DNA of 44,409 nucleotides from Alistipes sp. Marseille-P5061. GTDB taxonomy: Bacteria > Bacteroidota > Bacteroidia > Bacteroidales > Rikenellaceae. Below the pieces are notes generated by a model. The model saw only the letters and a list, made by a program, of their open reading frames with translations, was not told the origin of the DNA and did no database searches. Location of the stretch: NCBI RefSeq assembly GCF_900290115.1, contig NZ_LT985749.1, forward strand, positions 483,957 through 528,365, read 5' to 3'. Of this stretch, positions 1 to 8,086 are shown one piece after another. Positions within the stretch are counted from its first letter, which is position 1. Every line of letters begins with the position of its first letter. The translations under genes were made by a program, and so were the position numbers.

Positions 1-101
1 CCTTAGCGTACGAACACTGTCTTTTTTTTTGGCGCTCCCCCTCCCCGCGCACCCTCCCCCTCTTTGTTCGTCGGCGGCTTCAGATGTTTATAACGAGATG
101 C
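1..101. other. Non-genomic end: degraded Nextera adapter (Read 1 / i5 side)
   Basis: Bases 68-101 match, with several substitutions and one insertion, the Nextera Read 1 transposase adapter: TCGTCGGC at 68-75, CAGATGT at 81-87, TATAA and GAGA after it. Bases 60-67 (ctctttgt) sit where an i5 index would be and agree with index CTCTCTAT at 6 of 8 positions. Bases 1-59 are C-rich noise. I read all of 1-101 as library sequence rather than chromosome. The adapter sequences are from memory; the match is imperfect but lies in the expected orientation at a contig end, and the other end shows the matching i7 adapter. Confidence 0.82.
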
Positions 102-109
102 ATGGACAC

Positions 110-140
110 AAAAAAACCGGCGCCCTCATCGGGCGCCGGT
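110..140 (-). terminator. Rho-independent terminator of the S8 peptidase gene
   Basis: A perfect 10-bp inverted repeat (ACCGGCGCCC at 116-125, GGGCGCCGGT at 131-140) with a 5-base loop is followed on the minus strand by a run of seven U. It lies 23 bases beyond the stop codon of the minus-strand protease gene. Confidence 0.9.
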
Positions 141-162
141 ACGTTGCTAGGTAGAAGCCAAA

Positions 163-2190
163 TCAGAGCCAGCCGCCATTGTCAGCCATCTCACGCGAGA
201 GGATGGCGAACTCACGCTTGACGGTCATGCCGCCCATCGTAGCCGTAATGGTGCACATGCCCGAACCAACATTCTGGCAGGTCAGCTTCATAATGCCATT
301 GGCAACCGTCGGGAGCGAGGTCATGCCAAGCTTCTGGCGATCCGTCGAGCTGATTTCGAGACCCGAGACGGTAAGACGTCCCGAGGGGCCGCCGAAGTAG
401 CGAACCAGATCGACACTCGTCTCGACGCCCGGAGCAACCTGCAGAACAGGCGTACCCTTGATGGCGAGCAGCAGCTTGTAGGCATCCACATAACCGCGGC
501 CCATCTTGTACTGGTAGTCCGAGAGCGTGATATTTCCCGCAGGATGGCTCTTCACGCCGGTCAGGTAGGGATTGATGTCGTTGGTAGAGGAGAGCAGCAG
601 AGCGGTGTACTCCTCGGCCGTGAACTTCTTGCCAATCTTCGATGCATAGACCAGACCAAGTGCTGCAACACCCGATACGTGGGGGCAAGCCATCGAGGTA
701 CCCTGCATGTAGCCCGTACCGTCACCGGTACGACCATCCTGGAAGTTCATCGATGCATCCTGAAGAATGGTGCTCAGCACCTGTGCATCCGCATAATACC
801 TGCCGCCGGAGGGAGCGTCGTAGGCATCACCACCCGGAGCCGTAATGTCGCTCCACGTACCGTAGTTGGTATAGTAGGCGGGGCAGAAGTCCCAACTCAT
901 CGAGCTGACGGCAATCACCGGAGCGTAGGCTGCGGGCCACGTCTTGACATCGCCGTTGACATCACCCGAGTTGCCGGCTGCGAAAATCACCAGACCGCCC
1001 GAAATCGGCGAATTGGGATTGTCCGTACCAGCCGTCGAGATGAAGTAGGTAATTGCCGAACGCAACGAACCGTAACCGGCATTCCACGCGCCCTCGGAGA
1101 GCTCGCCGCCGGTCATCGAGTCGGAGTATCCCCAGCTGTTCTGGGCGATGACGGCTCCGTGGTCGGCAGCCCAGGTAAAGGCCTGCTGCGGGGCGTTGTA
1201 GTTGATGTTGGTGTTCGAATGGCCCATCGTCTGGCACGACATGATTTTCACGCTGCCACCGTTGCCGCTGCCGCCGGCAATACCGCACACGCCGATTCCG
1301 TTGTTGTTGACTGCGGCAATCGTACCGGCTACGTGCGAACCGTGGTCGGAATACTCGTAACCGTACTGCGGCGAGTAGGAGGAGCTCTTCCAGTCAAGCT
1401 CTCCGGACTGGTTCCAGAAGTTGTATCCGTGAGGCGCATTCTCCGACGTATTGGGGTTGGTCCACATGTTGGCCTCCAGGTCGGGGTGCGTATACTGCAC
1501 CGGCTCGTCAATCACCGCTACGATGATATCCGTTGCGGCGCCGTCACCCGTGCAGAGATTCCATGCATCAAAGACATTGACATCGGCACCCTTGCTCTTC
1601 TTGGGGAAGGTGGTCGTCGGGCCCGTATTGTCGTAATGCCACTGATGCTCCAGCTTGGGGTCGTTCATCGGCATCATGCTGACACGCGTCTGAGCGGCCT
1701 CGGGTGCAAGTTCCGCCTTGTTGAAGGGGACGGCCGGACCCTCCTTCAGGGCACGGGTCCGGTAGTTGTACTCAACGACCGAAACCTCGGGGCAGAGGCT
1801 CAGGCGCTGAGCCACCTCGGCGAGTTGGGCCTCCGTATCGAAGGAAACCGTATACCACTGGTGCAGACCGTACTGACGGTGACGCTCCTCATAACGCTCG
1901 CTGTAGGGGAAGATGCGCTCGAGATGCTCCACGCCGATTTCGTTGAAGATAAGGTCGATATCATCGACTCCCGTGCGGGTTTGCGGACCGCGGGTCTTGG
2001 CGACAGCCTCGATGGCGTCGGCAATCTCCGGAGTGACTTTCAGATTGATACGGCCGACAACCGCATGCTCTGACGAGCCCACGATAACGGCCTGGTTGCT
2101 GGACGAAACGCCCCCCGAGGCCTCCTCCGTCGGGTCATTCGCACAAGCGAACAGCGCCAAAGCACTGAAAAGAAGTAACGTTTTCTTCAT
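163..2190 (-). CDS. S8 (subtilisin-like) serine peptidase, lipoprotein
   Basis: 675-residue predicted secreted serine endopeptidase. The start at 2190 gives MKKTLLLFSALALFAC, a lipoprotein signal with the lipidated Cys at 16; an in-frame ATG 34 codons upstream is rejected because it would put a non-signal stretch in front and overlaps the promoter. Acidic residues soon after Cys16 are compatible with surface export in Bacteroidota. A prodomain-like segment (about 40-190) precedes the peptidase domain. The triad is visible as Asp228 (VAVIDEP), His283 (DHGSH) and Ser499 (GTSMACPH), with the oxyanion Asn407 (FAAGNSG). About 100 C-terminal residues look like a beta-rich domain I cannot name. Peptide substrates are unknown. 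The gene is monocistronic, divergent from lspA, with its own -7 box and terminator. Confidence 0.93.
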   Translation of the reverse strand: MKKTLLLFSALALFACANDPTEEASGGVSSSNQAVIVGSSEHAVVGRINLKVTPEIADAIEAVAKTRGPQTRTGVDDIDLIFNEIGVEHLERIFPYSERYEERHRQYGLHQWYTVSFDTEAQLAEVAQRLSLCPEVSVVEYNYRTRALKEGPAVPFNKAELAPEAAQTRVSMMPMNDPKLEHQWHYDNTGPTTTFPKKSKGADVNVFDAWNLCTGDGAATDIIVAVIDEPVQYTHPDLEANMWTNPNTSENAPHGYNFWNQSGELDWKSSSYSPQYGYEYSDHGSHVAGTIAAVNNNGIGVCGIAGGSGNGGSVKIMSCQTMGHSNTNINYNAPQQAFTWAADHGAVIAQNSWGYSDSMTGGELSEGAWNAGYGSLRSAITYFISTAGTDNPNSPISGGLVIFAAGNSGDVNGDVKTWPAAYAPVIAVSSMSWDFCPAYYTNYGTWSDITAPGGDAYDAPSGGRYYADAQVLSTILQDASMNFQDGRTGDGTGYMQGTSMACPHVSGVAALGLVYASKIGKKFTAEEYTALLLSSTNDINPYLTGVKSHPAGNITLSDYQYKMGRGYVDAYKLLLAIKGTPVLQVAPGVETSVDLVRYFGGPSGRLTVSGLEISSTDRQKLGMTSLPTVANGIMKLTCQNVGSGMCTITATMGGMTVKREFAILSREMADNGGWL

Positions 2191-2213
2191 AATTTTGCGG
2201 AAATTTAGATTTT

Positions 2214-2221
2214 CAAAGATA
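2214..2221 (-). promoter_or_regulatory. Bacteroidota -7 box for the S8 peptidase gene
   Basis: The minus strand reads TATCTTTG (TAnnTTTG consensus) 24 bases before the chosen ATG. No good TTTG is seen at the -33 distance; the upstream stretch is a T/A-rich run. Confidence 0.65.
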
Positions 2222-2292
2222 TGTTTTTTTTGCAAAAAAAAGAAAAGCGGCTCAAAAAATCTACGGAACCCGGCAAAAAAGAGATTTTTCAC

Positions 2293-2300
2293 TACATTTG
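2293..2300 (+). promoter_or_regulatory. -7 box for lspA
   Basis: TACATTTG fits TAnnTTTG, 24 bases before the lspA ATG. It supports starting the gene at 2325 rather than at the upstream TTG that lies inside this box. Confidence 0.7.
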
Positions 2301-2324
2301 CACCAAATTCTAAAACGAGGCACC

Positions 2325-2936
2325 ATGAAGCTGAAAAACCTCACCTTATTAATAATAGTGTTGCTGGTTGCCGACCAGGCACTCAAAATCTGGGTCAAGA
2401 CCCACATGCAGCTCGACGAAGCCATCATCGTATTCCCGGACTGGTTCCAGCTGCGCTTCATCGAGAACAAGGGTGCGGCCTACGGCATGCACATTGCCTC
2501 GTCGGGGGCCTTCGACTGGGGAAAACTGCTGCTGGGCATCTTCCGCATTGCCCTGTCGTGTCTGGTGGGGTGGCTTATCTGGCGCCTCTCCAAGCGGGAG
2601 AACACCCCCAAGGGGGTGCTCGTCGGACTGGCGCTGATTCTGGCCGGCGCCGTGGGCAACATCATCGACAGCGCCTTCTACGGGTTGATTTTCTCGGAAT
2701 CGACCCCCTGGACGGTGGCCCACTTCGGCGGCCACTACGCCGGGCTGATGATGGGCAAGGTGGTCGACATGTTCTACTTCCCGCTCTTCCAGTGGAACAG
2801 CTGCCCGGGATTTCTGCGCTTCCTGGTCGATAGCAACAACTACTTCTTCGGGGCGATTTTCAATCTGGCGGATGTATACATCTCGTTGGCCGCAGTCTAT
2901 CTGCTTGTATTCCAGTACAAGTTCATCAGCAAGTAA
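2325..2936 (+). CDS. lspA: Lipoprotein signal peptidase (signal peptidase II)
   Basis: 203-residue inner-membrane aspartyl protease that cleaves the signal peptide in front of the lipid-modified Cys of prolipoproteins. Family motifs are in order: VADQ near 15-18, ENKGAAYGM (47-55), GAVGNIID (108-115), KVVD with catalytic Asp148, and FNLAD with catalytic Asp183. Four hydrophobic segments are visible. It is longer than the E. coli enzyme (164 residues), with an extra loop between the GNIID and KVVD motifs and another before FNLAD, as in many Bacteroidota. The tRNA-Leu gene follows on the same strand. Its neighbour across the promoter region is itself a lipoprotein, but nothing shows a functional link. 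Confidence 0.96.
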   Translation: MKLKNLTLLIIVLLVADQALKIWVKTHMQLDEAIIVFPDWFQLRFIENKGAAYGMHIASSGAFDWGKLLLGIFRIALSCLVGWLIWRLSKRENTPKGVLVGLALILAGAVGNIIDSAFYGLIFSESTPWTVAHFGGHYAGLMMGKVVDMFYFPLFQWNSCPGFLRFLVDSNNYFFGAIFNLADVYISLAAVYLLVFQYKFISK

Positions 2937-2954
2937 TTTTTTTCGGCGAAAAAA

Positions 2955-2985
2955 TTTGCAGATACGGAATAAAGCATTACCTTTG
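2955..2985 (+). promoter_or_regulatory. tRNA-Leu promoter (TTTG-N19-TACCTTTG)
   Basis: TTTG at 2955-2958 and TACCTTTG at 2978-2985 are separated by 19 bases, the textbook Bacteroidota spacing, 18 bases before the mature tRNA 5' end. Confidence 0.85.
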
Positions 2986-3003
2986 CAACCACAAAACCGA
3001 AAG

Positions 3004-3085
3004 GCCCAGGTGGCGGAATAGGTAGACGCGCACGTTTCAGGTGCGTGTGCCGCAAGGCGTGCAGGTTCGATTCCTGTCCTGGGCA
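3004..3085 (+). tRNA. tRNA-Leu (anticodon CAG)
   Basis: 82-nt class II tRNA. The acceptor stem GCCCAGG (3004-3010) pairs with CCTGGGC (3078-3084) with discriminator A3085. The leucine-type GGTGGCGGAATAGGTAGACGC D region, a variable arm (GTGCCGCAAGGC region) and the GGTTCGATTCC T loop are present. The loop TTCAGGT, closed by CACGT/GCGTG, places CAG as anticodon, as in the bacterial tRNA-Leu(CAG) consensus. CCA is not encoded. It has its own promoter and terminator. Confidence 0.93.
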
Positions 3086-3089
3086 CTGA

Positions 3090-3123
3090 AACCCCGTTGA
3101 ACATACGTTCGACGGGGTTTTGC
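3090..3123 (+). terminator. Terminator after tRNA-Leu
   Basis: CCCGTTGAAC and GTTCGACGGG form a 10-bp stem (one G-U pair) around ATAC, extended by AA/TT and followed by TTTTG. Confidence 0.85.
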
Positions 3124-3125
3124 TT

Positions 3126-3206
3126 TATCTTTGCACTCCTCCGGATACGGGGCCCGACAAAAAAGCGGCCAAGTTGGACGGATTTATCCATTTTTGTGTA
3201 TTTTTG
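3126..3206 (+). promoter_or_regulatory. Two candidate -7 boxes before the exported helical protein gene
   Basis: TATCTTTG at 3126-3133 and TATTTTTG at 3199-3206 both fit TAnnTTTG. The second is nearer the gene (ATG at 3362) but still leaves a leader of about 150 bases. Neither has a clear -33 TTTG. The rest of 3124-3361 shows nothing else I can name. Confidence 0.45.
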
Positions 3207-3361
3207 TTCAGCACGGCACGACTCCTCAACCGCTTCGCACGAATGGGAAGCGTGCCTGCAGTCCGCCGGGGAACCGGGACAATCCGGTATGAGGGACGCC
3301 CTCCAGATGAAGGACACCCGGCAAGTCGAATAAAGACATGCATCAAATCCGACAGGCTCCC

Positions 3362-5017
3362 ATGAAACAGATTCTGACAATCGGGCTTTTGCTTTCACTC
3401 CTCACCGGAGTCCCGGCCGGCCAGGCCCAACCCAAGGCAAGGAAATCGGCGATAGCCGGCAAGATACTTTTCGAAAGCTACCATGCTGTCCAAAACCCGC
3501 CCGTACCTCCCATTGAGCGGAACATCGACCCGAAGCTTCTCAAACCGATGCCCGTTCACATCGACCTTGTACCGGACAGCAGCCGCACCCCCCTGCCCCG
3601 TCTCAAGCCGCTGCAGGGGCAATTTCACAGAACCCTCCAAAAGAGGGTACTGGACGACTATCGGCAACTCTGCTCCGAGATGGAGCAGCGGAAACCGACT
3701 CGTACGCCCCAGCGATGGATATGGGTGGGAGATCAGGCTGCCCTGCTCGGGCTCGACAGCGTGGCTGCCGACTGCGTGAAACGTTTCATGTGCTATCATC
3801 CTTCACCCCGACTGCTCGCCTACGTCGTCGACTCGATGATGCCAACATGCAGGGAATATGCCCGCCCGATGGTCGAATACACCTCCGAATACTGGCTCCA
3901 ACCCTATTGGACAACGCCCGACACCACATCAAGAGGACTTGAAAATCTTCGGATTCTCACCCGTCTTAACGAACGGTATAAGAGCGGGAACCGGCTCCTT
4001 TCGCAAGGAATGCTGCGTCTGGTGAGTGGAGATACCACTGCAGCCGGCACGCTCTTCATGGAGGCGATACGCACCGCACAAAAGCATCCGAAGCCCTTCC
4101 GGCTCAGCCGTTCCGGGCTTCTCCACACCACGGCATCGCTGCTGAGCGACGCAGCGCGTTACGACGAACTGCTCATCCTCTTTGCAGAAAACGAGGCAGC
4201 AGTCCACTGCGCCAAAAGTAACCCGGCAATGGCTTTTCTGCTCTACCGTGCAGCCCTGAAGGTCGACCCCTCGCGTGCAAACGAATACCTCACGTGGGGA
4301 ATGGAGGCCGACAAAGGGGCCTTCACCGAGCAGCTCCATCGGCTTCGTGATACGGTATATACGGCATTCGTCGACAATCCGACCGTCGCGGCACGGCTTG
4401 ACTACCTGCTCAACGGGCCGCTGCCGCTCGAATATCCAACGGAGTATGTCGCACTTGCCGAACAACTGCTGGCCAAACTTCCCGACATCGGCACGCCCTG
4501 CAGTGATGCGGTTTACGACGAGTCGTTTGCACCCTGGCGCGACGCACTGCTCGGAATTGCGGAACAGGCCTCCCGACTCGAAAACGGAGCGCTTTCGCCC
4601 GCATCGGCCCACCTGCGGTTCATCGCCGCAGAGACTCGCTCCCGGTTTGCATCATCGGCGGAAGCCGGACTCAACGACCTGCAAGCGCTCTTCGAACAGC
4701 TGAGCGAAACGACCGGCGAGGCCGAATACTCCGAATGGTACATCCGTACGGGAACCTTACTGGCCGAGAAACGCTCCCGCACAGAGCCCAAGGCTGCACT
4801 GAAAATGATGACGAGCCGGATATGGCCCGTATTCGAACAGGTCACAGGCCGGCAGCAGCTCACTCCGCGGCAAACCCGGTTAAGCATCACGACCTACCGG
4901 TGCATGGCACGGCTCTACCAACGTGCCGGCAAGGCCGGGAAGGCCAAAGCCATGCGCGCCAAAGCAGAGGCACTGACAAACGCAACGTCCCCGAAGACAG
5001 GTGACGGAATGGAGTAA
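3362..5017 (+). CDS. Exported helical-repeat (TPR-like) protein of unknown function
   Basis: 551 residues. The start at 3362 (MKQILTIGLLLSLLTG) gives a signal peptide ending near GQAQ at about 23; an ATG eight codons earlier would spoil it. There is no lipobox Cys, so the product is probably periplasmic or secreted. The mature protein is rich in alternating Leu/Ala-containing amphipathic helices, especially from about residue 190 to the end (for example LYRAALKVDP, MARLYQRAGKAGKAKAMRAKAEAL), which resembles TPR-type solenoids. I see no enzymatic motif. It stands alone between the tRNA-Leu terminator and the convergent bglX gene. Function is not assignable; a scaffold or binding role is only an inference from helical repeats. 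Confidence 0.75.
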   Translation: MKQILTIGLLLSLLTGVPAGQAQPKARKSAIAGKILFESYHAVQNPPVPPIERNIDPKLLKPMPVHIDLVPDSSRTPLPRLKPLQGQFHRTLQKRVLDDYRQLCSEMEQRKPTRTPQRWIWVGDQAALLGLDSVAADCVKRFMCYHPSPRLLAYVVDSMMPTCREYARPMVEYTSEYWLQPYWTTPDTTSRGLENLRILTRLNERYKSGNRLLSQGMLRLVSGDTTAAGTLFMEAIRTAQKHPKPFRLSRSGLLHTTASLLSDAARYDELLILFAENEAAVHCAKSNPAMAFLLYRAALKVDPSRANEYLTWGMEADKGAFTEQLHRLRDTVYTAFVDNPTVAARLDYLLNGPLPLEYPTEYVALAEQLLAKLPDIGTPCSDAVYDESFAPWRDALLGIAEQASRLENGALSPASAHLRFIAAETRSRFASSAEAGLNDLQALFEQLSETTGEAEYSEWYIRTGTLLAEKRSRTEPKAALKMMTSRIWPVFEQVTGRQQLTPRQTRLSITTYRCMARLYQRAGKAGKAKAMRAKAEALTNATSPKTGDGME

Positions 5018-5101
5018 GAAGGCGTGCCGTCCCGGCCCAGTTTTTCCGAAATAGTCTACGCCACAACACAGTCCCACCGCCCTACCCTTCCGCCCTCGCA
5101 C

Positions 5102-5139
5102 AAAAAAACGGTCTGCCGCCCCTCTGGGCGGCAGACCGT
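5102..5139 (-). terminator. Terminator for bglX (minus strand)
   Basis: A perfect 14-bp inverted repeat (ACGGTCTGCCGCCC at 5108-5121, its complement at 5126-5139) with loop CTCT is followed on the minus strand by seven U. It lies about 150 bases past the bglX stop, leaving a long 3' UTR that contains the 50-bp repeats. Confidence 0.88.
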
Positions 5140-5150
5140 TGCAGCAGCGG

Positions 5151-5250
5151 CGAAGCGTTGCGGAAAGAGCGTTCGGGGCAGAAGTGCAGCCCGAAAAGGG
5201 CGGAGCGTTGCGAAAGGTGCGTTCGGAGCAGGGGCAAAACCCGAATGGGA
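5151..5250. repeat. Two degenerate 50-bp tandem units in the bglX 3' flank
   Basis: Bases 5151-5200 and 5201-5250 align without gaps at about 36 of 50 positions. Shared blocks include AGCGTTGCG, GCGTTCGG and CCCGAA. The unit lies between the bglX stop and its terminator, so it would be transcribed as 3' UTR. Confidence 0.7.
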
Positions 5251-5287
5251 CTGCATCCCGGGCAAAGGCCTCCCGGGCGGAAGCCCG

Positions 5288-7552
5288 TCAATCCGTATAC
5301 CGGAACTTCACCTTCTGGCGGATATCCGTCGACGAAGAGCCGATGTAGAGCGTGAAGGTGCCCTCTTCGGCTACCCAGCCGTGCGACTGCTCGTCGAAGA
5401 ACTTCAGGTCATCCTCCGTCAGGGTAAACTCCGCCTCGGCACTCCCGCCGGCCTCGATGAAGAGTTTCCGGAAATGCTTGAGCTCCTTAAGCGGGCGCAG
5501 AACCGAACACTTGTCGTCGCCGACGTAGAGCTGCACCACCTCCATGCCGTCCCGCGAGCCCTCGTTGGTGACCGGGACGCGAATCTCCAGACGCTCGCCG
5601 GGGCCCATCTTCGCGGCCGACACCTCGGGCCGCCCGTAGGAGAAGGTCGTATAGCTCAGACCGTGGCCGAAGGGGAAGAGCGCCGGGATTCTCCGGGTGT
5701 CGTGCCAGCGATAGCCGACCAGAATATCCTCGGCGTAGGTCACCTGCGGATAGGCCCTGCTGTCGGCAGGAGCGTCGGGAGCCTTCTTCATGGAGATGCC
5801 TTCGGGCTTGATGCCCGGATAGTTGGACGCATCGCCCGAGGCGTGCGCCGCGCAGTCCGACAGACGGACGGGAATCGAATAGGGCAGCTTGCCCGAGGGG
5901 TTGACCCGGCCGCTGAGGACGTCGGCAATCGACAGCCCGCCCATGCTGCCCAGGTAGGAGGCGTGCAGAATGGCCGGCACACGGTCGACCCACGGCATGG
6001 CGTAGGCATTGCCGGTGATGTTCACGACGACGAGGTTGGGATTGGCCTCCGCCAGCGCCTCGATGAGCTCATTCTGCCCGAAGGGGAGGTCGTACGACCG
6101 ACGGTCGGTCGACTCGCAGTCCTGGTAGGCATTCTTGTTCAGTCCGCCGACGTAGATGACGACGTCGGCCGTGCGGGCCAGCGCAACAGCCTCGCTCCGG
6201 AGCGAATCCATCGTGGCGGCCGGCACCTCCTCAACCTTGCCATAGAGCGGATTGCCGCAGGTGTACCCCTGCGCATAGCGGATTTTGTCTCCGTAGAGCG
6301 TCTTGAGGGCCTCAAGCGGCGAGATGGTCCGTTTGGTCTTGAGCTCCGACGACCCGCCGCCATCGGTCAGACGCCGCGTGGCGTTGTCGCCCACGACCAG
6401 AATCCGCTCGTAGCGGTCGGTCTCGAGGGGCAGGATGCCGTTGTTTCTGAGCAGGACTATCGACTCGTCGCCGATGGCCTTTGCCGCGGCGTAGTGCTCC
6501 TCGGAGCAGAGCGAACCCCACGGACGGCGGGGATTCATCGCGGTGCGGAAAATCAGCCGCAGGATGCGGCGGGCCTTCTCGTCGACGGTCTCAAGGGGCA
6601 GCTCGCCGCTGCGCAGCAACTCCAGATAGGGCTGAGCCAGGTAGTAGGCGTCGTAACCCGAGCGGCTCTCCGTGGTCAGGCCGTCGGTATGGGTGCCCAT
6701 CTCGATGTCAAGCCCGTTGAGCGCCGCCTCGCGCGTGTCATGCGTTCCGCCCCAGTCGGAGATGACGCAGCCGTCGAAGCCCCACTCACCGCGCAGAATA
6801 TCGTTGAGCAGCGCGCTGTTGTGGCAGCAGTGCTGCCCCAGATAGCGGTTGTAGGAGCCCATGATGCTCCACACACCGCCGTCGACCACCGCACGGTGGA
6901 AGGCCGGCAGGTAGAGTTCGCGCAGGGCGCGCTCGCTCACAACGACGTCGACCGACGTGCGCCACTGCTCCTGGTTGTTCAGGGCAAAGTGCTTGACGCA
7001 GGCAGCCACACCGTTCTTCTGAAGCGCCCGGATGTAGGGAACGGCCATTGCGCCGGCCAGGCAGGGGTCCTCGCCCATGTACTCGAAGTTGCGGCCGTTG
7101 AGCGGCGTGCGGTAGATGTTGACTCCGGGACCCAGCAGGACATCCTTGCCGCGGTAGCGGGCCTCCTCGCCGATGGCACGGCCGTAGAGGGCGGCCATCC
7201 GGGGATTCCACGTGGCGGCGAGGGCCGTCAGCGCCGGGAAGGCCGTAATCGAGTCGTTGGTCCAGCCGGCGTGGCGCCAGCTGTTCCACTCAATCTCGGC
7301 GCGCACGCCGTGGGGGCCGTCGCTCATCTTCAGTTCGGGAATGCCGAGCCGGGCGACACCCGGCGAGGAGAATTTCGACTGGGCGTGGCACAGGGCCACC
7401 TTTTCCTCAAGCGTGAGGCGCTGCAGGGCATCCTCGACGCGCTCCTCGATGGGGGCATCCTGCTGCAGGTAGAGCGGAGCAGTCTGCTGCCCCCTGGCGC
7501 CCGTCGGGCCAAGTGCAAAGAGCAGCAAGGCGGGCAAGAGTAGTCTCTTCAT
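5288..7552 (-). CDS. bglX: Secreted glycoside hydrolase family 3 beta-glucosidase
   Basis: 754 residues with a signal peptide (MKRLLLPALLLFALGPTGARG, cleavage near 21). It should hydrolyse terminal non-reducing beta-glucosides in the periplasm. The GH3 N-terminal barrel shows MSDGPHG (Asp78), KHF at 187-189 and the nucleophile motif VISDW with Asp266. The C-terminal alpha/beta domain follows (about 390-600), then a fibronectin-III-like domain at the end (VTNEGSRDGMEVVQLYVGD). Length and domain order match BglX-type enzymes. The exact sugar cannot be read from sequence; related enzymes act on gluco-, xylo- or other beta-linked oligosaccharides, so the symbol is by family. No SusC/SusD or regulator adjoins it, so it is not part of a visible polysaccharide utilisation locus. 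Confidence 0.92.
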   Translation of the reverse strand: MKRLLLPALLLFALGPTGARGQQTAPLYLQQDAPIEERVEDALQRLTLEEKVALCHAQSKFSSPGVARLGIPELKMSDGPHGVRAEIEWNSWRHAGWTNDSITAFPALTALAATWNPRMAALYGRAIGEEARYRGKDVLLGPGVNIYRTPLNGRNFEYMGEDPCLAGAMAVPYIRALQKNGVAACVKHFALNNQEQWRTSVDVVVSERALRELYLPAFHRAVVDGGVWSIMGSYNRYLGQHCCHNSALLNDILRGEWGFDGCVISDWGGTHDTREAALNGLDIEMGTHTDGLTTESRSGYDAYYLAQPYLELLRSGELPLETVDEKARRILRLIFRTAMNPRRPWGSLCSEEHYAAAKAIGDESIVLLRNNGILPLETDRYERILVVGDNATRRLTDGGGSSELKTKRTISPLEALKTLYGDKIRYAQGYTCGNPLYGKVEEVPAATMDSLRSEAVALARTADVVIYVGGLNKNAYQDCESTDRRSYDLPFGQNELIEALAEANPNLVVVNITGNAYAMPWVDRVPAILHASYLGSMGGLSIADVLSGRVNPSGKLPYSIPVRLSDCAAHASGDASNYPGIKPEGISMKKAPDAPADSRAYPQVTYAEDILVGYRWHDTRRIPALFPFGHGLSYTTFSYGRPEVSAAKMGPGERLEIRVPVTNEGSRDGMEVVQLYVGDDKCSVLRPLKELKHFRKLFIEAGGSAEAEFTLTEDDLKFFDEQSHGWVAEEGTFTLYIGSSSTDIRQKVKFRYTD

Positions 7553-7586
7553 AGGTAGGTTTTGGTTGGTAAACAGGTAAAAGTAT

Positions 7587-7594
7587 CAAAGGTA
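7587..7594 (-). promoter_or_regulatory. Proximal -7 box for bglX
   Basis: The minus strand reads TACCTTTG 34 bases before the bglX ATG. The upstream sequence is GC-rich with no -33 TTTG. This is the nearer of two candidate promoters. Between bglX and the next gene (7553-8086) I see only promoter elements and the 28-bp repeat; no gene. Confidence 0.55.
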
Positions 7595-7735
7595 TCGGCT
7601 TCCGCGCGTCGGGGTCTCGGCTTACGGGCTTCGGCAATGTCGCCGCACGCCCGGGGGAGGCAGCGCCGCAGGAACAGGCCGCCGAAGCGGCTTCGTCAAC
7701 CCTGCTCCGGAGTGCTCCAGACGGGGCTGCACCTA

Positions 7736-7791
7736 CAAAGTTACGAAATATCGCCGAAACATCCAAAGTTACGAAATATCGCCGAAACATC
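7736..7791 (-). repeat. Perfect 28-bp tandem duplication carrying promoter boxes
   Basis: 7736-7763 and 7764-7791 are identical. Each copy holds TAACTTTG (a -7 box) on the minus strand, at 7736-7743 and 7764-7771. Because the unit is 28 bases, the TTTG of the distal copy falls exactly 20 bases before the TAACTTTG of the proximal copy, so the duplication itself builds a complete TTTG-N20-TAnnTTTG promoter pointing at bglX, with a leader of roughly 180 bases. The distal copy has no -33 TTTG of its own. Confidence 0.9.
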
Positions 7792-8001
7792 TACCGTGCA
7801 AAACGGCTGTAGCGCGCTGTTTCGGCCCCTTACGGAGACGTTGGCCGTAGAGAAAAACAGGCCGCAACCGCACTCCGGGGGCCGAATGCCGGCCGCCGGC
7901 TCCGCAAAACGGTGCACCGAATCGGTTTGTCCATCCGGGGGGAAGGAGCCGCAAACGATAGAAATCAATCTCAAACAGGACGGATATGCGCTGCAAATCG
8001 C

Positions 8002-8009
8002 TATATTTG
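8002..8009 (+). promoter_or_regulatory. -7 box for the exported protein gene at 8087
   Basis: TATATTTG fits TAnnTTTG, 77 bases before the ATG. No -33 TTTG is seen. Confidence 0.6.
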
Positions 8010-8086
8010 TATAGCCCCGGTCCGGTTCGGGCCAAAAGTCCCGTCCGGAGCCGCAGCGCCGAAAGATACCCTAAAAAAATCTTCCC

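Noticed and set aside
2191..2292. Longer N-terminus for the S8 peptidase (start at 2292)
   Set aside because: It would cover the gene's own -7 box and place a Phe/Arg-rich segment before a perfect lipoprotein signal.
5024..7543. An 839-codon plus-strand open frame antisense to bglX, and similar long antisense frames over metK, tkt, metH, rnr and the ATPase genes
   Set aside because: These are shadows of GC-rich codon use on the opposite strand: Arg/Gly/Val/His-rich translations with no family motifs, promoters or start signals, while the opposite frames are clear protein families.
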